From Tildeniella torsiva UHER 1998/13D (GTDB lineage: Bacteria; Cyanobacteriota; Cyanobacteriia; Phormidesmidales; Phormidesmidaceae): 64,000 nt of DNA. The position numbers and the translations under genes were made by a program. The stretch spans positions 62,001-126,000 of the forward strand of contig JAHHIH010000003.1 in the NCBI GenBank assembly GCA_019358835.1, in the 5' to 3' direction. Shown piece after piece: positions 25,442 to 33,506 of the stretch. The first letter of the stretch is position 1. The number at the start of each line of letters is the position of its first letter. The notes under the pieces were generated by a model that saw nothing but the letters and a program-made list of their open reading frames with translations, was not told the origin of the DNA and made no database searches.

Positions 25442-26308
25442 CTAGACAATAGCGAACGCTGGCGCAGCCGTAACCGCAGCATCACCCATCGGCACCGCAG
25501 CATAGACTTCGGCAGAGTTGTTGGGGCTTTCGATCAGCTTGACCTTGTGGAGGCTGGCCCCCAGGTCAGCGATCGGGCCTTGCAGCAGATCGCGAATGTG
25601 GACGGCAATATTCTCGGCGGTGGGCACCACTTCGGCAAAGTAGGGAATGTCTTTGTTGAGGAAGGTGTGGTCGAAGGGTTCCACCACATGCTCGTCGATG
25701 GCTGCCTGGAGCGCCGCCAAATCCACCAGCATGCCGGTGCGAGGGTCGATCTGCCCCTTGACCGTGACCTCTAGGTGGTAGTTGTGGCCGTGGCCGTGGG
25801 GGCGGGCGCACTTGCCGTAAATTTCGCAGTTTTCTTCGTAGCTGAGCCGGGGCGAGGCGAGGCGGTGGGCGGCGCTGAAGTGGGTGCTGACGGTGAGAAA
25901 AGCTTCCATGGCGTTACCTGAGTAGTCGGACCAAAGTTCGGGATGTTCGAAAAGCTGAATGTTGACGATAGGCAGATGGGGCAGGAGGCGATCCCAAATC
26001 GCCTTGGCCATGAACTCGGTGGTGGGCAGGGTGTGCTGAAATTCAGGCCAGACCTCGTTGAGGTAGGCAAAGTCGAGCTGGGCAGTGACCTCGTTTTTGA
26101 TCACATGCTTGACATCAGACAGGTTGAGCACCATGCCGTACTCGTCGAGGTCGCCTTCCATAGCCACGTAGAGTACGTAGTTGTGGCCGTGACCCGGAAA
26201 GTTGGTGCAGGGGCCAAATTGCCGGGCGTTTTCGGCATCGCTCAGCTCGCTCAGCCAGTAGCGGTGGCTGGCAGAAAACTGCGCCCGGCGATTGATAATG
26301 CATTTCAT
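25442..26308 (-). CDS. Two-domain 6-pyruvoyl/6-carboxy-tetrahydropterin synthase-like protein
   Basis: This 288-residue protein has two complete PTPS domains in tandem (~1-135 and ~136-270); ordinary QueD/PTPS is one domain of 120-150 residues. Each half has the first zinc His (FSASHRYW; HFSAAHRL), a catalytic-type Cys just before the zinc pair (FGPCTNF; YGKCARP) and the HGHNY motif. Both halves therefore look catalytically competent. Single-domain relatives make 6-carboxy-tetrahydropterin for queuosine or 6-pyruvoyl-tetrahydropterin for biopterin-type cofactors. Cyanobacteria glycosylate pterins, so either route is possible. No queC, queE or folE is in the window. The tail after ~270 is Ala-rich and probably disordered. 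Confidence 0.88.
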   Translation of the reverse strand: MKCIINRRAQFSASHRYWLSELSDAENARQFGPCTNFPGHGHNYVLYVAMEGDLDEYGMVLNLSDVKHVIKNEVTAQLDFAYLNEVWPEFQHTLPTTEFMAKAIWDRLLPHLPIVNIQLFEHPELWSDYSGNAMEAFLTVSTHFSAAHRLASPRLSYEENCEIYGKCARPHGHGHNYHLEVTVKGQIDPRTGMLVDLAALQAAIDEHVVEPFDHTFLNKDIPYFAEVVPTAENIAVHIRDLLQGPIADLGASLHKVKLIESPNNSAEVYAAVPMGDAAVTAAPAFAIV

Positions 26309-26550
26309 AGGATGAAAAATCCGTGGGTTGACGATTGCTACATTAAGGAACCGTTACATAACTAGCATAGTTTAATTTGACTGGGATTGAGAGATCGGTG
26401 CAGGCAGGCGATCGCTGCAAAGAAACAGTAAAGATTTGCGGCAGCGCGATCGCCCTCCTAGCCCCTCAATCCCTTAGCTGACAAGCTCTTTCGGAAGATA
26501 GAGATTTGCTTAAATTAAATGACATGGCTTGTTGACATCGAAAGGATTTA

Positions 26551-26564
26551 GTAAAATTGAATAC
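26551..26564 (+). promoter_or_regulatory. Candidate NtcA-binding site (GTA-N8-TAC)
   Basis: GTAAAATTGAATAC is an exact GTA-N8-TAC palindrome, the consensus for NtcA, the cyanobacterial nitrogen regulator. It lies 14 bp downstream of a TTGACA hexamer (26532-26537) and just before the riboswitch-like leader. It therefore overlaps the expected -10 region of the DUF4278 promoter, where NtcA binding should repress. The site sequence is seen; its use is inference. Confidence 0.6.
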
Positions 26565-26572
26565 AGAAAGTA

Positions 26573-26660
26573 CGTTGACGTTCATCTGAGGCCAGCTGGA
26601 GATTATTCCACTACGCCCTAGACGGAAGTAAGGAGATTGGCTCCCGAAGGAACGCACCCT
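26573..26660 (+). ncRNA. Probable glutamine riboswitch (glnA RNA type) in the DUF4278 leader
   Basis: The leader holds the three conserved blocks I remember for the glnA aptamer, in order: GACGTTCATC (about 26577-26586), GACGGAAGTAAGG (26621-26633) and CCGAAGGAACGC (26644-26655). The first and last pair as the base stem (CGTT with AACG). A variable hairpin lies between. Such aptamers bind L-glutamine, and in cyanobacteria they sit upstream of nitrogen-control genes. The expression platform would lie between here and the AGAGG ribosome-binding site at about 26692-26696. A covariance-model search would settle the call. Confidence 0.75.
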
Positions 26661-26703
26661 GCTTAGGCAGTTTGTTAAATCCTTTGTCAACAAGAGGCGT
26701 GAC

Positions 26704-27120
26704 ATGAAACTTTGCTATCGCGGCGTAGATTACGATTACAACCCGCCTTCCCTGGAAGTGCGCGACAGTGAACTCACCGGAACCTACCGGGGTCGTTCTA
26801 TCAATTTCTCCTATGTGAGCCATATGCCGGTGCCTCAGCCGGTGGCCAACTACACCTACCGTGGCGTTGGCTATAGCACCAACTCCCAGGGACAAGTGGT
26901 GTCTTCGGCCACGACTCCTGAGCGTCAGCCGGTATTTCAGGCTGGGCGAGTTGCGGTAGGCAAGGGGCTAAATTCCCGGCGACACCTGCTGCGAGAAGCG
27001 GCTGAGGCCCATCGCATTAACATTCAGCAGTCGATTCAGCACCGCATTGAAGTTGCTCGCGCCCAGGGCAACGACAACCTGTTGAGGCAGCTTGAGGACG
27101 AGCTCCACCAAGTAGCCTAG
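26704..27120 (+). CDS. DUF4278 protein, candidate PirA-like nitrogen regulator
   Basis: This protein of 138 residues starts at ATG 26704 with AGAGG seven to eight bases upstream. DUF4278 appears at the N-terminus (KLCYRGVDYDYNPP) and a second copy of the core follows at about residues 51-60 (YTYRGVGYSTN). The C-terminal third is a polar helix (AEAHRINIQQSIQHRIEVARAQ). DUF4278 includes PirA of Synechocystis, a small PII-binding protein that tunes arginine synthesis. This protein is longer and has an added helical region, so identity with PirA is inference. The NtcA box and glutamine riboswitch-like leader strongly suggest expression under nitrogen sufficiency. A terminator follows. Confidence 0.8.
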   Translation: MKLCYRGVDYDYNPPSLEVRDSELTGTYRGRSINFSYVSHMPVPQPVANYTYRGVGYSTNSQGQVVSSATTPERQPVFQAGRVAVGKGLNSRRHLLREAAEAHRINIQQSIQHRIEVARAQGNDNLLRQLEDELHQVA

Positions 27121-27165
27121 GTTTTGCGCCATCGACTCAGCGTTTTGCTGTAGCTGGAGCAGTGA

Positions 27166-27195
27166 GGGGCATCCCAACAGGGGTGCCCTTTTTTT
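27166..27195 (+). terminator. Rho-independent terminator of the DUF4278 gene
   Basis: GGGGCATCCC and GGGGTGCCC form a stem with one G-U pair around an ACA-type loop, followed by seven Ts (27189-27195). It lies about 46 bp after the stop. Confidence 0.9.
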
Positions 27196-27274
27196 ATGCC
27201 GTGCTCAGCGAAGAGGGCGGTAGTTTGTGGGAGCTTGCTATAGTCATAGTCACGTTGGTTATACATCGCAATGT

Positions 27275-28012
27275 TTAACCCGATTTTTGCAAATGATTGC
27301 GAAAGAACTGCGTCAGCTCATGCCATGAATCTTCCGCCGCCAAACGGTTATAGGAAGAACGCTCGTGGCAGAAAAAACCGTGATCGGCATCACGATAAAT
27401 CTTTAACCGATAATCTTTACCAAGCTCCTTAAACCGAGACTCAATGTAGTGAATACGCTCCAGTGGAATGAAGGGATCTGCACCCCCGTGAAACAGATAG
27501 ACGGGCACCGCAATATCTAGCACTGCCGCAACCCACTCGTCTAAAACCATGCCATAGAAGGGGGCTGCTGCCGCAATTTCGTTTGAAAACTTGCAGGCCG
27601 CAAGAAAACTCAGCCCGCCGCCCAAACAGAATCCCGTCACCCCAATCTGATCTGGCAACAGGTCAGGTCTTGATTTGAGATAACCCAATGCCGCTTGCAG
27701 ATCCTTCTCCATTGCTGTACCTAAATTGAGCCGGTACATCATGGCCATTGCCGCTTCGACTTCGTTGTAGCCAAACTTGTTGTGCGGCAATTCTCGATAA
27801 TATAGATCAGGGGTTAGAACGACATATCCTTCGCTGGCAATGCGGGCCGCTACATCTTGAATATGAGATGTTACGCCAAACGCCTCCATCAGCAGCAAAA
27901 CGGCGGGTTGGCGTTGAGCACGGGCATGGGTATGTAAAATGCCAGGCATTTGGCCGTCAGGCGTGGGAATAAGCACCTCTTCGACTTGAAGCTGCACACT
28001 TGCTTGCATCAT
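27275..28012 (-). CDS. Dienelactone hydrolase family protein
   Basis: This protein has 245 residues with an alpha/beta-hydrolase fold. The nucleophile is C129 in GVTGFCLGGG, Asp is in FHGGADPFIP (about 178) and His in DADHGFFCHERSSY (about 209), a Cys-Asp-His triad as in dienelactone hydrolase. The biological substrate is uncertain; many bacterial DLH-like enzymes are general carboxylesterases. The start is one of two adjacent ATG codons at 28007-28012. An AraC-type regulator gene lies upstream on the same strand, separated by a repeat element, and may control it. Confidence 0.9.
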   Translation of the reverse strand: MMQASVQLQVEEVLIPTPDGQMPGILHTHARAQRQPAVLLLMEAFGVTSHIQDVAARIASEGYVVLTPDLYYRELPHNKFGYNEVEAAMAMMYRLNLGTAMEKDLQAALGYLKSRPDLLPDQIGVTGFCLGGGLSFLAACKFSNEIAAAAPFYGMVLDEWVAAVLDIAVPVYLFHGGADPFIPLERIHYIESRFKELGKDYRLKIYRDADHGFFCHERSSYNRLAAEDSWHELTQFFRNHLQKSG

Positions 28013-28102
28013 TAACCTTTCCTAAAGCCGACTGCTGATAGCCTAGAGAGTTTGCGATTGAACTTCTAGAAGAAAATTGCGCAATTATTGTAAATTCTTG
28101 CG

Positions 28103-28221
28103 CTGATACCAATGCTCCCAATTAAAACCATCTACTGCTGGCTAAGCGGAGTCAAAGCCAGCGTTCCCTAAGCGGAGCCAAAAGGGACACAGGCGGAATT
28201 GCCACAGAGAATTGGTATCAG
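28103..28221. repeat. Small inverted-repeat element (MITE-like), 119 bp
   Basis: The ends are inverted copies with one mismatch in 15: CTGATACCAATGCTC at 28103-28117 and, read inward from the right, CTGATACCAATTCTC ending at 28221. The middle contains two copies of CTAAGCGGAG-like sequence. It codes for nothing. Its right end overlaps and supplies the TGA stop (28218-28220) of the AraC-type gene, so it probably inserted at the gene's 3' end. Confidence 0.55.
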
Positions 28222-29138
28222 GCTTTCATAAACTGTTTCGGAGTGATTCCCACAATCTGTTTAAATGAGCGGGTCAAATGACTTTGATCGCAGAAACCAA
28301 CCCTGAGCGCAATATCTGAAATACTGAGATGACTGTGTTGCAATAGCTCTTTTGCTTTCTCAATGCGACGCTGCAAAATGTACTGATGGAGGGTGATTCC
28401 CATTTTTTTCTTGAACAAACGCGAGAAATGGTACTGGCTGATTTGAGCGATCGCAGCAATTTCCTTTAAGCTCAAATCTTGCTGCAAATGGTCGTGAATA
28501 TAATCTGTGACCAAAGCCAGTTTAACTTGAGATAAACCTTCCGAATAGCTAGAAAGTTTGGGGGATGTTGTGCAGTAGTTTCGGAGTAGGTGAATAGCCA
28601 GTGCCGTTTTGAGACTGTCAGTCAGCAAATACCCCCCAATGCCGCCCAGTTCTAGTTCTTGTCTTAAGGCTAAAAGGATTCCCTGTATGAGTGCATCTTG
28701 CTGGGTCATAAACTGCGGAATTAATTCGATGCGATCGCAATTGACCCAATCTTGCCCCACATGCTGGAGCAGCGCAGGCTCGATCGCCAGCACCATGAAC
28801 TGAACTGAAGCATTCCAGTTGCAGCGATGGGGAACATCGGCGGGAATAATTGCGATGTCGCCGTCATTGCGTTTCTCTCTGATCAGTTTTCCATCGAGCC
28901 ACCGCTCTCCAGATGAATCAGTGGGCGATCGCTCTGGTATTGGGTAGGGCAACCCACAGGCGATCGCATGCATTGTGTGTTGATGCTCAACAATCTCAAA
29001 TTCTGGCTGCTGAAAAATTTCTAGATGAATATCTTTCCATCCCGAGCTTGAGAGCACAGAGGGCTTAGGCAGCAGCGGATTGGCTGCGTTGGCTTTGCGG
29101 TAATCAATGACTTTTGCTGGTTGCGCTTGAACTCTCAT
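28218..29138 (-). CDS. AraC family transcriptional regulator
   Basis: This protein of 306 residues has a cupin-like N-terminal sensing domain (~30-150, with 'HQHTMHAI' and 'DVPHRCNW') and a C-terminal double helix-turn-helix domain (~205-306). The two helices fall in LSLKEIAAIAQISQYHFSRLFKKKMG and SISDIALRVGFCDQSHLTRSFKQIVG. The terminal PKQFMKA is the usual AraC ending. It would bind DNA in response to a small molecule that cannot be inferred. The neighbouring dienelactone-hydrolase gene is the best candidate target. The stop codon lies inside a MITE-like element. Confidence 0.93.
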   Translation of the reverse strand: MRVQAQPAKVIDYRKANAANPLLPKPSVLSSSGWKDIHLEIFQQPEFEIVEHQHTMHAIACGLPYPIPERSPTDSSGERWLDGKLIREKRNDGDIAIIPADVPHRCNWNASVQFMVLAIEPALLQHVGQDWVNCDRIELIPQFMTQQDALIQGILLALRQELELGGIGGYLLTDSLKTALAIHLLRNYCTTSPKLSSYSEGLSQVKLALVTDYIHDHLQQDLSLKEIAAIAQISQYHFSRLFKKKMGITLHQYILQRRIEKAKELLQHSHLSISDIALRVGFCDQSHLTRSFKQIVGITPKQFMKA

Positions 29139-29334
29139 AGGCGTTCAATTCAGACTGAGAATTTTCCAGATTGAGCATTCTTTGAGGTGAATTAGCGATC
29201 GCATTACTGCTGTACTCAACATTTTATTTTGCTTGAACAATCCTTGCCAAGACCCTAGCGCAGGGTGAGGAGTTTTGCCAGGGCCGTAGGCACTGCGTCA
29301 CATACGGTTTATTGGCTCAGACAGGCGTAAGCAA

Positions 29335-29369
29335 CCAACGCCCCTCACTGCGGCAGTGGGGGGCGTTGG
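29335..29369 (-). terminator. Hairpin downstream of the 55-residue gene
   Basis: CCAACGCCCCTCAC (29335-29348) pairs with 29356-29369, with one G-U pair, across a seven-base loop. It lies about 30 bp past the stop of the small minus-strand gene. There is no good U-tract, so it may be a 3' stabiliser. Confidence 0.5.
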
Positions 29370-29397
29370 GGACAAGAGGAATTGCAAAAATCGATGT

Positions 29398-29565
29398 TTA
29401 GAGGGTTTCGACCGTTTCGGCGTAGGCGTCGCCATCAAAGGGCTGTACCCCAATGTTGGGATAGTTGTCATCGTCGGGGCCAAATATTCTGCCGACGGGC
29501 TCGGCCAGATATTGCATTAACCCTTCTAAAAAGTAGCCAAATACTGAGAGATTCAGACCTTTCAT
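29398..29565 (-). CDS. Small conserved-looking protein, 55 residues, unknown function
   Basis: ATG 29563-29565 follows a GAGG site at good distance. The protein begins MKGLNLSVFGYFLEGLMQYL, which can form one amphipathic or membrane-edge helix. It continues with GRIFGPDDDNYPNIGVQPFDGDAY and a short acidic tail. The GVQPF-x-GD motif after an acidic DDDNYP stretch looks familiar from small cyanobacterial hypothetical proteins, but I cannot name it. It has its own downstream hairpin, which supports a real monocistronic gene. Confidence 0.65.
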   Translation of the reverse strand: MKGLNLSVFGYFLEGLMQYLAEPVGRIFGPDDDNYPNIGVQPFDGDAYAETVETL

Positions 29566-29784
29566 GACTGGCACCTCGCGGCTTAGGGATATTGATGTTG
29601 GCAGACTGTAGCGATGCGGTGTAGCGGGTCAGGGTTTATTTATTTGGTGTACCCTGATACTTAAATGTTACGGGATCACCCGAGGCTAGCGGTGCGACAG
29701 TGACCATTCTTTACAGCGGTTGGCAAGTTGTAATATATAGTGTGCACCCTTAACGATTCGGCTTAACAGTAAGGAGAGTTTCCT

Positions 29785-30963
29785 GTGAAACGCAGTCACG
29801 CGGCGATCGCTATTTTGTGCGGGCTAATGGGCGGTGGAGTGGCAATTGCCAGCGCTCAGGCGGCGGCTCCAGCGCCCCCTTCCCCGGCCCTAACCACCCT
29901 TGGCGAGGCTCCAGAGCCTGTGCCCCCGCTGTGGCTAGCGCAAAACAGCAGCAACGGCCTCAGCACCGCCCAGCAAGATCAGGTAGATGAGCTGCTGCGC
30001 CAGGGTCAAGCCAAGGTCACAGCCCGCGACTACGCCGGGGCGATCGCCATCTATCAGCAGGCGGCGGCGATTGACAGCCGCAATCCCCGGCTGTTTTCGG
30101 GCATTGGCTATCTCTACGTACAGCAAGAGAACTACGGTGAGGCGATCGCGGCCTACCAAAGCGCGATCGCCCTTGACGGCAGCAACCTGGCCTTTCGCTA
30201 CGGTCTGGCCCACAGCCAGTACGAAAACGGTCAGCTAGACGAGGCGATAGCCACCTATCAGGGTATTCTCAGCACCAACCCCCGCGAGGTCAACGCTCAC
30301 CTGGGCATTGGCGGCATTCAAATCGAGCGCAGCGACTTCGACGGGGCGCTGTCTACCTATCAGAATCTGGCGCGCATTGCCCCCGGCAACGCCCAGGTTT
30401 ATGAGGCGTTGGGGTCGCTCTACATTCAGCAAGAAGACTACAACCAGGCCCTCACCTATCTAAACCAGGGGTTGCGCTCTAACCCCAACGACGGCGATCT
30501 CCACGTCAGCATTGCCAGCATCTACCTACTGCAAGAGAACTACACCGAGGCGGCCAAAAACCTGCGTGAAGCGCTGCGGGTAGAGCCTCAAAACGCCAAT
30601 GCCCAGCACCAGATGGGCTACGTGCTCTACCAACAGGGCGATCGCGAGGCCGCCTTTGACTACCTGCTGCGGGCGGTGCGCCTCGACCCCGAGCTAGTGG
30701 CTGCCCACGCCCTGCTAGGCGAACTGCTGCTCGAACGGGAGCAGTACCTCCAAGCCGTACTCTCCTACCGCCAGGTGGCCGACGCTCTGCCCGATGATCC
30801 AGCGGCCTTTTACAATCTGGGCCTAGCTCTCCACGGGCAGGGGTTAGAGGCCCAGGCACTCTCGAACCTGGAGCTAGCGGTCATTCTATACACCCGCCAG
30901 GGCAATACCGAAGGGGCCGCCCGCGCTCGCGAGCTGATGGCCTTCTGGGGCTACGAGCAGTAG
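29785..30963 (+). CDS. Exported TPR-repeat protein
   Basis: This protein has 392 residues. A signal peptide covers residues ~1-28 (GGGVAIASAQAAA, cleavage near AQA). A Pro/Ala linker precedes about nine tetratricopeptide repeats between ~60 and 385, with recurring 'A...Y..A...DP' patterns (YAGAIAIYQQAAAIDSRNP, YGEAIAAYQSAIALDG). TPR arrays bind partner proteins, and export suggests a scaffold role in the periplasm or thylakoid lumen. An AAGGAG site precedes GTG 29785. The nei gene begins 3 bp after the stop, suggesting co-transcription. Confidence 0.88.
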   Translation: MKRSHAAIAILCGLMGGGVAIASAQAAAPAPPSPALTTLGEAPEPVPPLWLAQNSSNGLSTAQQDQVDELLRQGQAKVTARDYAGAIAIYQQAAAIDSRNPRLFSGIGYLYVQQENYGEAIAAYQSAIALDGSNLAFRYGLAHSQYENGQLDEAIATYQGILSTNPREVNAHLGIGGIQIERSDFDGALSTYQNLARIAPGNAQVYEALGSLYIQQEDYNQALTYLNQGLRSNPNDGDLHVSIASIYLLQENYTEAAKNLREALRVEPQNANAQHQMGYVLYQQGDREAAFDYLLRAVRLDPELVAAHALLGELLLEREQYLQAVLSYRQVADALPDDPAAFYNLGLALHGQGLEAQALSNLELAVILYTRQGNTEGAARARELMAFWGYEQ

Positions 30964-30966
30964 CCC

Positions 30967-31800
30967 ATGCCCGAAGGCCCCGAAATTCGCCGTGCCGCCG
31001 ACAAGCTCCATCGGGCGATCGCAGACAACATCGCTACCGATGTATTTTTTGCCTTTGACCACCTCAAACCCTACGAGGAGGAGCTGGTGGGCCGCACGGT
31101 GACGGCGGTCAAGCCCTATGGCAAAGCCATGGTCACCTACTTCGACAACGGGCTGGGGGTCTATAGCCACAACCAGCTCTACGGCATCTGGGTGATCTGC
31201 AAACCCAATGCCGTCCCCACCAGTCGCCGTCAGCTGCGCTTTGCGGTGCATACCCCCAGCCGGTGGGCGCTGCTCTACAGTGCCTCAGACATTGAGGTGC
31301 TACCGGCAGACGCGGTGCCCACCCATCCCTACATCGCCAAACTTGGCCCCGACACCCTCGATACCGCACTGACTCCAGAAGCTGTAGCAGAACGCACCCT
31401 GAGCGCGCCCTTTCGCCGCCGCCAGTTTGCCACCCTGCTGCTCGACCAGGGGTTCCTCGGCGGCATCGGCAACTACCTGCGCACCGAAATTCTCTACGTC
31501 GCGGGCATTCACCCCAGCCAGCGCCCCGTAGACTGTACCGCTGAGCAAATTGCCGCCTTTGCCGAGGCCGCCCTGGCCCTGCCTCAGCAGTCATACCGGC
31601 ACAGCGGCATCACCAACGACCTGGCCCTGGCCACCCACCTCAAGCAGACCGGCTACCGCCGCCGCGACTATCGCCACTGGGCCTTTAGCCGCCAGGGCAA
31701 ACCCTGCCACCGCTGTGGCAACACCATCGACAAGATCATGATCGGCGGCAGGCGCTGCTACGTTTGCCCGCAGTGTCAGCCGCCGATTAGCCGCTCGTAA
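30967..31800 (+). CDS. nei: Endonuclease VIII-like DNA glycosylase
   Basis: This protein of 277 residues is an Fpg/Nei-family base-excision repair enzyme. P2 and E3 of MPEGPEIRRAADKL are the catalytic N-terminus once Met is removed, and the RRAAD form is typical of Nei and not Fpg (MPELPEVE). The helix-two-turn-helix covers ~140-200 (LDQGFLGGIGNYLRTEIL). The C-terminal zinc finger has four Cys (CHRCGN ... CYVCPQC) with the DNA-probing Arg in GGRR. It removes oxidised pyrimidines. It overlaps the convergent pmbA-like gene by 14 bp at their 3' ends. Confidence 0.93.
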   Translation: MPEGPEIRRAADKLHRAIADNIATDVFFAFDHLKPYEEELVGRTVTAVKPYGKAMVTYFDNGLGVYSHNQLYGIWVICKPNAVPTSRRQLRFAVHTPSRWALLYSASDIEVLPADAVPTHPYIAKLGPDTLDTALTPEAVAERTLSAPFRRRQFATLLLDQGFLGGIGNYLRTEILYVAGIHPSQRPVDCTAEQIAAFAEAALALPQQSYRHSGITNDLALATHLKQTGYRRRDYRHWAFSRQGKPCHRCGNTIDKIMIGGRRCYVCPQCQPPISRS

Positions 31801-33091
31801 TCGACAGGCCGTCTAGCCGCACCGAAGGCGTATAGCAGGAACCATTCCAGTCGCCGTCGCAGCCTAATTCAACGTTGTCTTTGAGGGCGGTATAGATGTT
31901 GCCCGCCACCATGGTGTCTTTGACGCGGCCCACCAGTTTGCCCCGGTGAATGCGATAGCCCAGGTCGATATTCACCGAAAAATCGCCGGAGATGCCGGGG
32001 CCACCGCCCAAAATTTGATCGACCAGTAGGCCGTTGTCAATGTCGGCAATCATTTCCTGTAGGGACTGTGACCCTGGCTCAACCAGAGTGTTATAGAGGC
32101 TGGGGGTAGGATAGCTGCCGAGTCCAGGCCGAAAGCCGTTGCCCGTGGAGCCAGCCCCTAGGGTACGTCCGACGGCGCGATCGCAGTAAAACAGGGTCAC
32201 CACTCCTTTGTCGATAAACACCAATCGCTGGGTGGGGGTGCCCTCGTCGTCAAAGGGGCAGCTAAACGGCCCCGCCTCCGGGTCTTGCCGCAGGGTAATG
32301 TGGGGCGAGGTCATCTGCTCCCCTAGGGCGCTGCTCCAGGGCGACGATCGCTCCACCACCCGCTTGCCGCTGAGAGCCGATTGCAGCGTGCTCCAGATCA
32401 TATCGGCAGCCTTGGCGGTAAAGATCACCGGCATGCGCCCGGTACCGACCTCGGCAGATTCCTCCGCCCAGGCCAGCCGCTGCAACACCTGGTCGGTCAA
32501 AGCATCTACCTCTAGGCGATCGCGCTGGGTTTGGCCATCACTGACGCTCAAAAAGTCATCGCCCCGCACCCAGTCAGCCGACAGATAGCCGCTCAGGGTG
32601 GCGTCGCTGTAGCGGCAGTCGAGCCCTTTGGTGTTGAGAATGCGGGTGGTTTCCACGTCGCACTCCACATCCACACCGCAGATCACCTCGGGGTAGGCGC
32701 TGCGAATGCGATCGATCATGGCCTGCCCCCACTCGATCAGCTGCTCCACTGGCACTTCCTGGCCCATGTTGGGGTATTGGCGGCTGTTCCCTTCGACCAG
32801 GTCAATGGTCTCAGCGTCGTTGAGGGCGCTGATGGCCAGAGCCTTGTCGATGATAGCTTCGGGGTCAACATTGCCGTAGGCCACCGCCAGCCCAGGCCGA
32901 CCGTTGACCCACAGACGCAGGGCCGTGCCCAGAGCCGCAGAGGTTTCGAGCTGTTTGAGACGATTGGCTTCAAAAAAGACGGGGCGCGATCGCGATCGCG
33001 ATTGCAGCACTTCCGCCGCCTCGGCTCCCCGCTGTAGGGCCAGGTCAATCAGTTTCTCGGCCAGCGAATCGTCGGTAAGACCAGGCACCAT
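31787..33091 (-). CDS. pmbA: TldD/PmbA family peptidase (PmbA/TldE-like)
   Basis: This protein of 434 residues belongs to the family that, as TldD-TldE (PmbA) heterodimers, degrades unfolded peptides and matures some peptide natural products. It has the N-terminal beta/alpha part with AAEVLQSRSRS, FFEANRLKQLETS, and later LVFIDKGVVTLFYCDRAVG and the glycine-rich GGPGISGDFSVNIDLGYRI. It lacks the HExxxH-type zinc pair of the TldD subunit, so it is most likely the non-catalytic TldE/PmbA-like partner; no tldD lies in the window. The gene end overlaps that of nei. Confidence 0.9.
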   Translation of the reverse strand: MVPGLTDDSLAEKLIDLALQRGAEAAEVLQSRSRSRPVFFEANRLKQLETSAALGTALRLWVNGRPGLAVAYGNVDPEAIIDKALAISALNDAETIDLVEGNSRQYPNMGQEVPVEQLIEWGQAMIDRIRSAYPEVICGVDVECDVETTRILNTKGLDCRYSDATLSGYLSADWVRGDDFLSVSDGQTQRDRLEVDALTDQVLQRLAWAEESAEVGTGRMPVIFTAKAADMIWSTLQSALSGKRVVERSSPWSSALGEQMTSPHITLRQDPEAGPFSCPFDDEGTPTQRLVFIDKGVVTLFYCDRAVGRTLGAGSTGNGFRPGLGSYPTPSLYNTLVEPGSQSLQEMIADIDNGLLVDQILGGGPGISGDFSVNIDLGYRIHRGKLVGRVKDTMVAGNIYTALKDNVELGCDGDWNGSCYTPSVRLDGLSITSG

Positions 33092-33273
33092 AGCAGTCAG
33101 TGGGCAGGGGCGTAACAGAGCTACTTCATCTTCCCGGATTGCGGTACCCCTGCAAAGGGCGCAGGTCTAGATAGCTGATCCGAGAGAACCACCTTGCCAA
33201 CTGTTTTTGGCGGGTTTTCGGCTTTGGGATCGCCTGCGGCCCCGATTCAGCGGTAGAATAGCGAAGCCCCTTT

Positions 33274-33358
33274 GGAGAGGTGGCAGAGTGGTTGAATGCG
33301 GCAGTCTCGAAAACTGCTTTGGGGAAACCCAACGAGGGTTCGAATCCCTCCCTCTCCG
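33274..33358 (+). tRNA. tRNA-Ser (anticodon CGA)
   Basis: The cloverleaf is complete. The acceptor stem GGAGAGG pairs with CCTCTCC and the discriminator is G. The D arm is GCAGAGTGGTTGAATGC. The anticodon stem GCAGT/ACTGC carries loop CTCGAAA, giving anticodon CGA (reads UCG). There is a long class II variable arm (TTTGGGGAAACCCAACG) and the T loop GGGTTCGAATCCC. CCA is not encoded. The gene stands alone between pmbA and fni. Confidence 0.97.
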
Positions 33359-33506
33359 TTGATTTTCAAGGCCTTCAGCCTTTACCCCAGCTGCTACTCC
33401 CCAGCAGTTAGGGATATTTTCGATAGCTGTCTACCGCGGCAGATACGGAACTATTGAGGCCACTCTACGGAACAATCCAATGCTTTGTAGGGTAGAAAAA
33501 TCGACC

